From positions 1-36,108 of the forward strand of contig JAJTBW010000017.1 in NCBI GenBank assembly GCA_021286705.1: a stretch of 36,108 bases of DNA. The letters are read 5' to 3'. Origin of the DNA: Sphingobacteriia bacterium (GTDB lineage Bacteria > Bacteroidota > Bacteroidia > Bacteroidales > TTA-H9). Of the stretch, positions 1 through 8,608 are shown one piece after another (the first letter of the stretch is position 1; the number at the start of each line of letters is the position of its first letter). The translations under genes and the position numbers were made by a program. The notes below the pieces were generated by a model. The model made no database searches. It was not told the origin of the DNA and worked only from the letters and a program-made list of their open reading frames with translations.

Positions 1-255
1 CCTCTCCCTATCCTCTCCCTATCCTCTCCCTATAAACTCGTGTAAGATAAGAACAGTATAGGTAGAGGATATAGAGAGGATCTTGAGGAGATAGGTAGAG
101 GATGTCGAGAAGATGTCGAGAAGATGTTGAGAAATTGAGAAAATATATAGAAGATTGCGGCAAAAATAGAAATGAGAGAGAAATGAGAGAGAAGCGGGGG
201 AGAGACTTATCAAGCTCGGAATTGAACTAGAAAAGCGCGGAATTGAACTAGAAAA
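1..255. repeat. Purine-rich tandem repeats with 11-bp period
   Basis: The gene-free end of the window is built from short direct repeats. CCTCTCCCTAT occurs three times in a row at 1-33 (purine-rich on the minus strand). From 58 to 134 there are seven consecutive 11-bp units on the plus strand, each starting with AT and most containing GAG: ATAGGTAGAGG, ATATAGAGAGG, ATCTTGAGGAG, ATAGGTAGAGG, ATGTCGAGAAG twice and ATGTTGAGAAA. AATGAGAGAGA is repeated at 171-181 and 182-192. A 21-bp unit is repeated at 214-234 and 235-255 with one difference. The first block and the AT-GAG block are roughly inverted copies and could pair. The tract lies just past the 3' end of the GH95 gene. No protein-coding meaning is evident. 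Confidence 0.85.
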
Positions 256-277
256 GCCATGACTAGTCGCTGACAAA

Positions 278-2746
278 CTACTCTATAACATAACGTTCAT
301 CTTTGACCATCGTAAGAGTGAGCACTCGACTTTGAACAACATCTTCAGATACTACCTTGCCCTTACTGTCACTCACCTTCATACCAGCTGGAATAAGTAC
401 CTTACAGTTGCCATTACTGCTCATTTTAAGTGTTGCCCTGGTAAGCTTATGGTTATCCCAAACCATGGTAACTTCAACACCACCCCTCGCCATCATGCCT
501 GCAACCTCACCCTTTGCCCAATCACTATCAGATGGAAGTGCAGGCAAGAATCTGATAATCTCATCTTTCCCATGACTCTGTAATAACATCTCAGCTATAC
601 CACTGGTTCCCCCGAAATTTCCATCGATCTGAAATGGAGGATGGGCACAAAAAAGATTATCATAAGTGCCTCCACCATGCATAATCACGCCGTTCTCACT
701 CACCGGTTTCAGAAGCTGTTTGAGCAGGAGTAAAGAATGATCCCCGTCGCCTAAACGTGCCCAAAAGTTCATTTTCCAGGCTTTACTCCAACCCGTTCCC
801 TCGTCGCCACGATCAGACAAGGTCTTCATAGCTGCTTTTGATAGATCAGGGGTCTCCCAAGGGGTTATCTCATCGTATGGGTGTAAACCATACAAATGTG
901 ATACATGACGATGTCTGGGCTCTGCATCAGCCCAGTCATTGATCCACTCATTCAAATCACCGTTCTTTCCAATCTGATTAGGAGCCAACTGAGGTATGAT
1001 ATCCTTCAGTTTTTTGGCCCATTGTTGATCTATCTTAAGTATCTCAGATGTTGATATACAAGCGTTAAACAGCTCCCTGCAGATCTGCATGTCGATAGTA
1101 GGCCCCATACAGGTTTGACCTTGAAAACCATCCTCCGTAATATAGGTGTTCTCAGGAGAGTTTGATGGGGCAGTAACCAACCAACCATGCTTTGGTTCCC
1201 TGATTAAGACAGATTTAAGAAATATAGCTGCCCCCTTTAATACCGGGTAATAATCTCTTAGAAAGCTGGTGTCTCCGGAAAACCGATAATGCTCCCAGAT
1301 ATGTTCACATAACCATGCCCCTCCCGTCAATGTTGAACCCCATTCTGCGCCCTCACCGGGTGATGTAAAAAACCAAGGATTACTAATAACATGTGCCACC
1401 CAACCATCCGCATTATAATAGGCTTTGGCTGTCTTCCCGCCATTAACCATCAGATTTCGTGTAAACCGATGCAAGGGTTCTGTAATAACTGCCAGATTGG
1501 TAACTTCAGCCAACCAATAATTCATCTGTATATTTATATTTAGATGATAATCTCCATTCCAAGGGGTTTGATATTCAACAGCCCATAAACCTTGTAAGTT
1601 GGCTGGTAACAACCCTGGCCTTGAAGAGGAGATAAGAAGATATCTGCCGAAATTGAAGTATAAAACGGGTAACTGAGAGTCACTTCCCCCATTCTGATAG
1701 TTTCTCAATCTTTCAGAGGTGGCTATAGAACTGAGATCAATACTTGATGGCATGGAAAATCGACACCGATTAAAGAGCCTTTGATATGCCCCCTGACTCT
1801 TTCCTACAGCATCATTAAAGGTGATGCCATCCATATGTTTGAGATAGCCCAATGCTTTATTGACTACATCTTCATCATTAAGCAGGCCATTTGAGTAGTT
1901 ATAATTTGTAGCTGATGTTACAACTATCCAACACTCGGTTGCCCTCTTAATATCTATGCCATCTACACCCGTTACAACTTCGCCATCTAGGTTATTCACC
2001 TGGGCAATCGTCGCAAAACGCATCCCTTTATCACTGCCCGATGGCAGTTGTCCGGTCATAAAAATCTGTTGCCCTTTAGTACTTACCTCAGCATTCTCCT
2101 TTCTGGAGAGGGCTACCCGACAATTCAATGCCCCAATCTGCGAGGCCTTTAAGCGAACCCAGATTAGATCATTAACAAAATCAGTGAATACCTCCTCCGT
2201 AAAGGTCACTCCTTTTCTTGAAAACCGGGTTGTTGCGACTGCTGATTCCAAATCAAGCCACCTACTATAATCAGTGACATCCGCAGTACTATCTGTCCAA
2301 GAGATAAAAAGATCTCCCATGGTCTGATAACATCCATATTTATCATTGGCACCATTACCATATCCTGAGCCTCTTCCCTTCGCAACAAAGTGCTTTTGCA
2401 ACATCAGTTGAGCATCCCGATTTTTACCTTCCAGTAATAACTGCTGAATATCGTTTAGATATTTATGAGCCTCTTCATTATCCCCATCTTGAGGGCCTCC
2501 CGACCAAAGAGAAATCTCATTTAACGCTAACCGCTCCTTGCTCGTCTTGCCAAACATAAGCACACCTAGCCTGCCATTCCCTAAAGGAAGACTTTGAGTA
2601 AAATCAGTTGCCTCATTGTTAAAGCGAACTATCGCATCACCACGTTGGCTATGAATATTGGCAATGAAAACCAGAGTAAGGGTAACAAAAATGGCTATTC
2701 TCCTATAGAAACCGGCCATACTATTGGTTGCATTTTCTTGTATCAT
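278..2746 (-). CDS. GH95 family alpha-L-fucosidase, secreted
   Basis: Probable exo-alpha-L-fucosidase of glycoside hydrolase family 95 (inverting), 822 aa, usual length for the family. The N-terminal GH95 beta domain is clear ([28 protein letters not shown]). In the (alpha/alpha)6 barrel, DYHLNIN near residue 400 matches the catalytic-base Asn pair of the Bifidobacterium AfcA enzyme, NSPEN near residue 532 carries the likely general acid Glu, and FQIDGNFGG near residue 707 the conserved Asp. The His before the Asn pair is the residue associated with fucosidase rather than alpha-L-galactosidase activity in characterised members. A hydrophobic segment ([17 protein letters not shown]) is an export signal, so it acts in the periplasm or outside. 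Met10 (2719) is an equally good start. It is 88 bp downstream of the GH35 gene and probably co-transcribed with it. Confidence 0.9.
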   Translation of the reverse strand: MIQENATNSMAGFYRRIAIFVTLTLVFIANIHSQRGDAIVRFNNEATDFTQSLPLGNGRLGVLMFGKTSKERLALNEISLWSGGPQDGDNEEAHKYLNDIQQLLLEGKNRDAQLMLQKHFVAKGRGSGYGNGANDKYGCYQTMGDLFISWTDSTADVTDYSRWLDLESAVATTRFSRKGVTFTEEVFTDFVNDLIWVRLKASQIGALNCRVALSRKENAEVSTKGQQIFMTGQLPSGSDKGMRFATIAQVNNLDGEVVTGVDGIDIKRATECWIVVTSATNYNYSNGLLNDEDVVNKALGYLKHMDGITFNDAVGKSQGAYQRLFNRCRFSMPSSIDLSSIATSERLRNYQNGGSDSQLPVLYFNFGRYLLISSSRPGLLPANLQGLWAVEYQTPWNGDYHLNINIQMNYWLAEVTNLAVITEPLHRFTRNLMVNGGKTAKAYYNADGWVAHVISNPWFFTSPGEGAEWGSTLTGGAWLCEHIWEHYRFSGDTSFLRDYYPVLKGAAIFLKSVLIREPKHGWLVTAPSNSPENTYITEDGFQGQTCMGPTIDMQICRELFNACISTSEILKIDQQWAKKLKDIIPQLAPNQIGKNGDLNEWINDWADAEPRHRHVSHLYGLHPYDEITPWETPDLSKAAMKTLSDRGDEGTGWSKAWKMNFWARLGDGDHSLLLLKQLLKPVSENGVIMHGGGTYDNLFCAHPPFQIDGNFGGTSGIAEMLLQSHGKDEIIRFLPALPSDSDWAKGEVAGMMARGGVEVTMVWDNHKLTRATLKMSSNGNCKVLIPAGMKVSDSKGKVVSEDVVQSRVLTLTMVKDERYVIE

Positions 2747-2834
2747 GATCTCAAAATCGTGTTCTCAAAATATAAAGGCTATTAAACCACCGGTTAGATT
2801 CGGGTTTGCTTAGATTAAATAAGTTTTCTCTTTC

Positions 2835-4655
2835 CTATTTTTGAAGTCTATCAAGGATAGGAGCCTCAATAAAATTAACAACCTGCTGTTCCGGTTTCAA
2901 TTGCTCAAATATTACTATTTCATTTTCACCCTCTTTAAGCCATTGAGCCGGGACATAAAGGGTCTGTTGTGGGCCAATATTCCAATACTTTCCAATACTT
3001 TTCCCATTTATCCAGACATGTCCCTTCCCCCAATGACTCATATCCAAATAGGTATCAGCGGTTTTATTTAGTAAAAAATAGCCCTTTCGGAAGAGTGGTC
3101 CGGAGACAGAATTATCAGATATATACTTCATATTGGAAATATCAGCCATAGGAAAGCTAAACATCTGCCAGTTCAATATCTCAGCATCGTTAAGTGTGAC
3201 CGACTGGGTGATGCCATGAAGGTTATCATTGAGGTAATAGCCGTAATTGATTCTTCCGTTATTTTCGACGAAGATATCTAAGATAGATTCTTTATTACCG
3301 GTTTCGACCTCAAGAGAATCTTGTTTTAACCGTCTGTCCAAAGTTGTAATTTGTTTTCCATCAATAAAGACTACCGCATAGTCACGAAGTTGTTTGATCT
3401 TAAGTAGCCCTTTTGATGAAGGCTTAAGCTTTGTACGATACAATACAAATCCATAACCCTGATTCAGATCTTCGAAACAGAGCGGCTTATCACTGACTTT
3501 TGGAGATGGAAGATTCTGCCAGATTGAACTAAACTGATTCAGGGTAACATCTCTGATTGAGATACTCTTCTTCTTTTCCGGAACAATTGGTAATGTGACC
3601 CCATTAGGAAGATGCTTAGATATTACCTCCCTCATTGCAAAAAACTTAGGGGTAGGATTCCCTGCTTCATCAATTGGAGCATCATAGTCATAGCTTGATG
3701 TCTGAGGCATATAGGGTTCGCGTTTACTCATATTTGCACCATTCCAGAACCATCGGGTTGAACCTCCATGCGCCATATAGATATTTATAGATAATCCGGC
3801 GGACAGAACAGAGTCATATATTGCAATAAAGTCTTTATAAGGAACAACATGGTGTTCTAAACCCCATGAATCAAACCATGCGGGATACCATTCAGCAATG
3901 AAGTAGGGGCCATGGCCATTGTTATATTTATCAATCAATTGTTTAACCTCCTTCACATTATCCAGTCCGTTCACAGCAGGAAGAACCCCCGGAAGGTATC
4001 CTGCAGGCATTTGAGAAGGACCATCGCAAGTATACAATTCAACATCTATACCCGATTGCCTGTAGATATCCTTATACTTTCCAAGATAAACCTTATCACT
4101 GTCATAAGAACCATATTCATTTTCAATCTGAACCATTATAATAGGGCCACCGTGCGTTATTTGTAGTGGAACGATCTCCTTTGCCAAGGCATTGAAATAG
4201 TTCCTACTCATCTCCATAAATCGAGAATCCTGACTTCTTACCTTAAGATTCTTTTCCTTTAAGAGCCAATATGGATACCCCCCAAACTCCCATTCGGCGC
4301 ACGCATACGGACTAGGGCGAATAATAACCCAAAGGCCTTCCTCTTGCGCTAAGCGGCAAAACTCTGCAACATCGGCATTATCTTTAAAGTTATAGAACCC
4401 CTTTTCTGTTTCATGGAAATTCCAAAAGACATAAGTTGCAACTGTATTAAGCCCCATGGCTTTTGCCATATGAAGCCGCTCTTTCCAACACTCTCTTGGG
4501 ATCCGAGCAAAGTGCATCTCTCCGCTAATAATTTGAAAGGGTTTGCCATCTAGCAGAAAGGCATTATCGCCGACTGAAAAGGTGTGCTTCTGGCTTTTAA
4601 CTATCGTTGGTGTACTCAAACAGAGTACCATTAATAAAACGATTAATCTTCTCAT
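2835..4655 (-). CDS. GH35 family beta-galactosidase, secreted
   Basis: Probable retaining exo-beta-galactosidase of glycoside hydrolase family 35, 606 aa. A signal peptide (MRRLIVLLMVLCLSTPTIVKS) is followed by the family opening FLLDGKPFQIISGEMHFARIP and a TIM barrel with YVFWNFHE and RPSPYACAEWEFGG. The catalytic acid/base is the Glu in QIENEYG (about residue 180) and the nucleophile the Glu in FIAEWYPAWFDSWG (about residue 255). The C-terminal half looks like the jelly-roll modules that follow the barrel in this family (WINGKSIGKYWNIGPQQTLYVP). It is the first gene of a two-gene minus-strand unit with the GH95 fucosidase, so it probably removes galactose exposed by defucosylation. There is no SusC/SusD pair or sugar transporter in the window. 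Confidence 0.93.
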   Translation of the reverse strand: MRRLIVLLMVLCLSTPTIVKSQKHTFSVGDNAFLLDGKPFQIISGEMHFARIPRECWKERLHMAKAMGLNTVATYVFWNFHETEKGFYNFKDNADVAEFCRLAQEEGLWVIIRPSPYACAEWEFGGYPYWLLKEKNLKVRSQDSRFMEMSRNYFNALAKEIVPLQITHGGPIIMVQIENEYGSYDSDKVYLGKYKDIYRQSGIDVELYTCDGPSQMPAGYLPGVLPAVNGLDNVKEVKQLIDKYNNGHGPYFIAEWYPAWFDSWGLEHHVVPYKDFIAIYDSVLSAGLSINIYMAHGGSTRWFWNGANMSKREPYMPQTSSYDYDAPIDEAGNPTPKFFAMREVISKHLPNGVTLPIVPEKKKSISIRDVTLNQFSSIWQNLPSPKVSDKPLCFEDLNQGYGFVLYRTKLKPSSKGLLKIKQLRDYAVVFIDGKQITTLDRRLKQDSLEVETGNKESILDIFVENNGRINYGYYLNDNLHGITQSVTLNDAEILNWQMFSFPMADISNMKYISDNSVSGPLFRKGYFLLNKTADTYLDMSHWGKGHVWINGKSIGKYWNIGPQQTLYVPAQWLKEGENEIVIFEQLKPEQQVVNFIEAPILDRLQK

Positions 4656-4706
4656 TGGTCTATGGTTAAAGCTAATTGTCTAAATTACACAATTAACCTT
4701 TTCGAC

Positions 4707-4738
4707 AAACCTTTTATCTCTCCTTTACCTAAAGGTTT
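4707..4738. promoter_or_regulatory. Inverted repeat upstream of GH35-GH95 operon
   Basis: A perfect 8-bp inverted repeat, AAACCTTT (4707-4714) and AAAGGTTT (4731-4738), separated by 16 bp, lies between the DUF2202 terminator and the GH35 start codon. The strand-reversed text at 4706-4713 (AAGGTTTG) is one base off the TAnnTTTG -7 element for minus-strand transcription. It may be an operator for the glycosidase operon, or just a second hairpin after the terminator. Confidence 0.35.
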
Positions 4739-4740
4739 AT

Positions 4741-4773
4741 AAAAAATCAGAGGGGAGAGATTCCTCCCCCCTC
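4741..4773 (-). terminator. Rho-independent terminator of the DUF2202 gene
   Basis: On the minus strand, just past the stop codon of the DUF2202 gene, GAGGGG pairs with CCCCTC (4750-4755 with 4768-4773; more pairs are possible with a bulge) and is followed by a run of six T (4741-4746). It separates this gene from the GH35-GH95 operon. Confidence 0.7.
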
Positions 4774-4802
4774 AATTTTATCATTGAAATACTATTCTTT
4801 CT

Positions 4803-5510
4803 CTAATTCCTTTCATGCTCGCTATTAATGATTTCATTAAACAGATCAACCGAAATATATTGTGGAGTATATGATCCCCCCTCAGACAAAATATTTCTGT
4901 AGAAGCCACGAAGATGATTCCGAGATCCTCTCATCAAGTTTTGGAAAACCATTTTGATATCCTCATTATCCGTGACCTCAAGATGCTTTTCAAGATCATA
5001 GATATCGACATCTTCTATCGTAGCTCCAACTACCAACGCCTGAAGAAGTGATTCCGATCCTTTTGCAATCAAATTATTGTAGAGGCTCTGTAACTCCGCA
5101 TTATTGAATACACCCTGAACATGATTAAGAGCGGGATCGGTCAACCCATATTTTTCAATCAAAGCCTTTACAGCATCTGTATGCCTATCTTCACTTTTGG
5201 TAATGTTCAGAAACACTCTTCTTGAATACATCTTTCCGAGCAAATCATAAACATCGTGCGCAAGATACTCCTCTTCCCGCATAACCATTAGTGCCGCCTT
5301 TTCAGCCTCACTCAAATCTTGTAGTGGCATTGAGTCAATTACATTAAGCAAATCCTTTTCTGTTTCCGTATAATTATACGAATCTTTGTTACTTTGATTC
5401 AAAGCCTCCTGATTCATCTCTTCCGACTTAGTGCATCCTGTCAGGTTAAGTGTAACACCAAGACTTAAACCTACGACCCAAATCACAGTCATCTTTCTGA
5501 TTGTCTTCAT
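4803..5510 (-). CDS. DUF2202 ferritin-like lipoprotein
   Basis: Protein of 235 aa with a lipoprotein signal (hydrophobic stretch, then LTGC at about residues 23-26), so probably anchored to a membrane after Cys acylation. The rest is an all-alpha DUF2202 domain of the ferritin-like superfamily: MREEEYLAHDVYDLLGKMY, ITKSEDRHTDAV, and IYDLEKHLEVTDNEDIKMVFQNLMRGSRNHLRGF. The acidic and His residues (EEEYLAHD, SEDRH, NHLRGF) resemble the di-metal ligand pattern of this superfamily. The biochemical function of DUF2202 proteins is not firmly known; metal or redox chemistry is an inference. It is a single-gene unit divergent from the TPR regulator, with its own terminator. Confidence 0.85.
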   Translation of the reverse strand: MKTIRKMTVIWVVGLSLGVTLNLTGCTKSEEMNQEALNQSNKDSYNYTETEKDLLNVIDSMPLQDLSEAEKAALMVMREEEYLAHDVYDLLGKMYSRRVFLNITKSEDRHTDAVKALIEKYGLTDPALNHVQGVFNNAELQSLYNNLIAKGSESLLQALVVGATIEDVDIYDLEKHLEVTDNEDIKMVFQNLMRGSRNHLRGFYRNILSEGGSYTPQYISVDLFNEIINSEHERN

Positions 5511-5662
5511 GATTTCTATTGTTTATGTGAATAATGATTTCCTATATCATATACACCTTTCTATATATCAACCCTTACATTCACCCTAAATTTTCGGTAA
5601 AGCCAAGTTGATGCTTTATCTTTACATTGTCATTGGTGAAAAAATGAATCGATCGATTGCTC

Positions 5663-7348
5663 ATGAACTTCATGAAATGCTTTCTTAAGTTTTCAATAAT
5701 AGTCTCATTTCTTTTCAACTCTATTCAATGTTACTCTGTTGAAACGACAAAAGAGATTGACTCTTTAATTGTAGTTGGAGTTAAAGCTATGTTTAGTCGC
5801 GATGCTCTCATTGCACATGAAAATTTGACAAAAGCTTATAATCTTGCAGTTGCAGCGGGCCTTACAAAACAACAGTTTCTTGCTCAAAACAATTTAGCAC
5901 TTAATTATTTTAGAGTTCTAGACTATGGTAATGCGATCTCCACATTCCTGAAAGCATATGAATTAGCGCTAATAAGAAAAGACCCGATAGACGAGATGAC
6001 TGTATTAAACAACATCGCTATAGTCTATATCAAAGAGAAAGACTTGAAAAAAGCCAGTGAGTTTCTTCTTAGATCATATGAAATTGCTAGCAGAGAAAAG
6101 AATGGACTAAAAGAGGGACTCTATGCCTCGAATTTGGCACAGGTATACCTGGAGTCTAATGACACAGTAAAATCATCATATTATGCTCAACAAGCATTAG
6201 ATAACGAGAAGACAGAACTTCAATCAAGGGTTAATGCCGAAATGGTTGTAGCAGCTTTGTTGGTTCGCCGTGGAGATCTCAGAAAGGCAGAGGAGAAGAT
6301 TCAACGTCTCAGAGAGATTGCCCAGAAAAAAGGATTTAAGGAAGAGTTGTCTGAATTGACCTTTCTCTTAGCCAAGCTCTATTCAGATCGCAGTGATTTC
6401 AATGAATCCAGAATTGAGGCTAATGAGGCACTAAAAATGGCTCTTGATGATGAGTTTAGATTACGGCTATATGAGTTTCTCTCGTCGCTCTCACTAGAGC
6501 AAGGGTTATTTAGTCAGGCAATTACCGAAAAAGATTCGGTGATTAAGATCAGTGAGAGAATTAACTTATCTAAAAACCACCAGCTCTTTGAGTTTAGCCG
6601 ACTGCGGTTTGAGTTAGCCAACTCAGAACATCAACTTGAACTATCAAAGACAAAGAGTCATAGTCAACGGTTGCTTTTTATAACCCTGATAGGCTCAGTT
6701 ATTCTCTTAATGGGGACGCTAATCATGCTATTCTTTAGACGAGCAAAACAAATCTCATTTAAAAAGGCTTATGCCGAGAAGGAGCTGCGAATTAAAGAGC
6801 TGGAACTGGAAAATGAAAAGATACAATCAACCCTGTTACGAAACCAACTAACCGAAGCCGAGTTATTAAAAGAGTTAGAGCTTGAAAAAGAGAAAGAGCA
6901 GCAACGTTTGCTTATGCTGGAGATTGAGGATAAAAACAAACAGCTAGCTGATAAAATCCTTTTCCAATCAACCCGAAACGAATTAATTGAAGAAATAGTA
7001 ACTCGTATTTCTACCTTACCTGAAATCGTCTCGCATCAGAAACTTTGGGAGGATATCCTTGAACTAAAAAACCATCTTAAACAGGATATGAAATGGGAAG
7101 AGATTATGACTCATTTCGAGAATGTCAATAACCAGCGACTATTGATTCTAACCCAAAAGCACCCCACATTGACTCCCAATGATATCCGCTTTTTGTCGTT
7201 CCTTTACCTCAATCTGAGCAACAAGGAGATCGCTGCACTGCTTAATATCTCTCCTGAAAGTTGTCGTAAAAGAAAAGAAAGGATAATCACCAAACTGGGA
7301 CTAGAGAGGAGTGAATCTCTTCAAGCTTACCTCTCTTCTATCGCCTAA
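5663..7348 (+). CDS. TPR membrane protein with C-terminal LuxR-like HTH
   Basis: Putative signal-responsive transcription regulator of a type common in Bacteroidota (561 aa). Order: signal peptide or first membrane segment (FLKFSIIVSFLFNSIQC), tetratricopeptide repeats from about 25 to 300 (for example AQNNLALNYFRVLDYGNAISTFLKAYELA), one membrane segment at about 336-358 (LLFITLIGSVILLMGTLIML), a long charged coiled coil at about 370-440, and a C-terminal helix-turn-helix (LSNKEIAALLNISPESCRKRKERI) at about 503-555. The TPRs would lie outside the cytoplasm and the HTH inside. I chose the ATG at 5663; a TTG lies at 5657 and another ATG at 5672. The ligand and target genes are unknown; the T9SS-exported protein just downstream is a possible target. 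Confidence 0.85.
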   Translation: MNFMKCFLKFSIIVSFLFNSIQCYSVETTKEIDSLIVVGVKAMFSRDALIAHENLTKAYNLAVAAGLTKQQFLAQNNLALNYFRVLDYGNAISTFLKAYELALIRKDPIDEMTVLNNIAIVYIKEKDLKKASEFLLRSYEIASREKNGLKEGLYASNLAQVYLESNDTVKSSYYAQQALDNEKTELQSRVNAEMVVAALLVRRGDLRKAEEKIQRLREIAQKKGFKEELSELTFLLAKLYSDRSDFNESRIEANEALKMALDDEFRLRLYEFLSSLSLEQGLFSQAITEKDSVIKISERINLSKNHQLFEFSRLRFELANSEHQLELSKTKSHSQRLLFITLIGSVILLMGTLIMLFFRRAKQISFKKAYAEKELRIKELELENEKIQSTLLRNQLTEAELLKELELEKEKEQQRLLMLEIEDKNKQLADKILFQSTRNELIEEIVTRISTLPEIVSHQKLWEDILELKNHLKQDMKWEEIMTHFENVNNQRLLILTQKHPTLTPNDIRFLSFLYLNLSNKEIAALLNISPESCRKRKERIITKLGLERSESLQAYLSSIA

Positions 7349-7358
7349 AATCGATATT

Positions 7359-7396
7359 GTCACACAATGTCACACCTGATGTCACAAATTGTAACG
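7359..7396. promoter_or_regulatory. Phased TGTCACA direct repeats
   Basis: TGTCACA occurs at 7359-7365, 7369-7375 and 7380-7386, and a weaker TTGTAACG follows at 7389-7396. Spacings of 10, 11 and about 9-10 bp place the copies on the same face of the helix. They lie between the TPR/HTH regulator and the secreted protein gene, so they could be an operator. No binding protein can be assigned. Confidence 0.4.
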
Positions 7397-7558
7397 TCTG
7401 ATTAATAGCATTTAGGAAATATTCATTGTTGCTTTGTGTTTACGAATTAATAACTCATGCATTAACGAATTAGACCAATGAGGTCAGTTTACATTTTCCG
7501 GAGATGTTATTAAAGACCTCTTTTGATTCGTCAAATAGCATATCAAATAGACACTACA

Positions 7559-8428
7559 ATGAAAAAAGCATTACTCGGTTTTATGATGTTGGTAATCTCA
7601 TCTATTGGTTTTAGCCAGACTAACCCAACCATCACAGGTGATACTATGATGTGCCCATGGACTGATGGCACTGCATTCGTTAAGAACCCAATTTATGACA
7701 CCTATCAATGGTATTTTAAATACTGGTTTTTAAATGACCCGTTTACCCCTATTGAAGGTGCGACCCAATCCTCATTTACCTATGATTGGTATACCTATGA
7801 TCAGGCACTATTTTACGTAAAAGCAACAAAAGATGGTATTGACTATCAGTCTGACACTATTCAAATAGATAGTTACGCATGGTTACCATTGGAAATAATG
7901 CTAGAAATGGGCAATAATGTAACCTTCAACCCCGAGACTCAATCCTATGAGCTCTGTCGTGAGACCTCATTTACTGTTCATGCCAATAATCCACCCTATG
8001 ATACACTTATACAATGGTATAATAATGGGGCCCCCATCAGTGGAGCTACCAATGCCACCTATGTTATCTCAGAGGCCGGTAGTTACTATGTTGAAGCAGC
8101 ACCCTCCTTCTGTCCCGGAAGCGTTAGTTCAACGGCTGGCATCCCAATTGATGTTATCATAGTTGATTGTGGGGTCGGAGTACCGTCTCTCTCACCAGCA
8201 GATATTAACATCTACCCTAACCCTTGCTCCGGACATTTTAATTTATCCAACAGCCAAGCTATACAACTCACAGGTGAAATATACTCCTCAACGGGTAAAC
8301 TAGTAAAATCATTTACAGCTCTACCCGGTGAAAACCAGATTGAAATTGAAAACCTTTCACCGGGTATCTATCTAGTAAAAATGGTCACCTCAGACAAAAC
8401 TGACTATAAAAAGATCATCGTCAAATAA
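7559..8428 (+). CDS. Secreted Ig-like protein with T9SS sorting domain
   Basis: Exported protein of 289 aa with unknown role. A signal peptide (MKKALLGFMMLVISSIGFSQ) is followed by beta-rich Ig-like segments (YQWYFKYWF and IQWYNNGAPISGATNATYVISEAGSYYVEA are typical of Ig-like modules) and a C-terminal type IX secretion sorting domain beginning NIYPNPCSGHFNL and ending LSPGIYLVKMVTSDKTDYKKIIVK. It should be translocated through the outer membrane by the T9SS and attached to the surface or released. The ATG at 7559 is chosen because the signal peptide begins there; the frame also has a TTG at 7523. Five Cys in the mature part may form disulfides. A strong terminator follows. Confidence 0.85.
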   Translation: MKKALLGFMMLVISSIGFSQTNPTITGDTMMCPWTDGTAFVKNPIYDTYQWYFKYWFLNDPFTPIEGATQSSFTYDWYTYDQALFYVKATKDGIDYQSDTIQIDSYAWLPLEIMLEMGNNVTFNPETQSYELCRETSFTVHANNPPYDTLIQWYNNGAPISGATNATYVISEAGSYYVEAAPSFCPGSVSSTAGIPIDVIIVDCGVGVPSLSPADINIYPNPCSGHFNLSNSQAIQLTGEIYSSTGKLVKSFTALPGENQIEIENLSPGIYLVKMVTSDKTDYKKIIVK

Positions 8429-8460
8429 CGGTTATAAACATTTAATTCTTATTTACCCCA

Positions 8461-8494
8461 ATGGGCGGAGCACCACTCCGCCCATGTTTTTTTT
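8461..8494 (+). terminator. Rho-independent terminator
   Basis: Perfect 10-bp stem ATGGGCGGAG / CTCCGCCCAT (8461-8470 with 8476-8485), loop CACCA, then G and eight T. It ends the transcript of the T9SS protein gene. Confidence 0.95.
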
Positions 8495-8540
8495 ATTACA
8501 AAGCCAATCATTCTGACAAAATAGAAATTATTACGGCGTA

Positions 8541-8574
8541 TTTGATTAGCCTTTATTAACAGTGCGTACCTTTG
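8541..8574 (+). promoter_or_regulatory. Bacteroidota-type promoter for the GT51 gene
   Basis: TTTG at 8541-8544 and TACCTTTG at 8567-8574, 22 bp apart, match the TTTG / TAnnTTTG consensus of the Bacteroidota primary sigma factor. A start of transcription near 8579 gives a leader of about 30 nt before the GTG at 8609. Confidence 0.7.
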
Positions 8575-8608
8575 CACGCCAAATGGTTGGTTAATCAGTA
8601 ATAAAGAA

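Noticed and set aside
1..255. Possible CRISPR array
   Set aside because: Units are 11 or 21 bp, adjacent and without unique spacers; no cas gene is present.
19..276. Minus-strand ORF of 85 aa across the repeats
   Set aside because: It is made of repeat-encoded Ser/Phe/Ile-rich low-complexity sequence with no gene-like features.
278..4655. Full polysaccharide utilisation locus
   Set aside because: No SusC/SusD pair or transporter is visible, and the hybrid regulator is 15 kb away; only a two-gene operon is supported.
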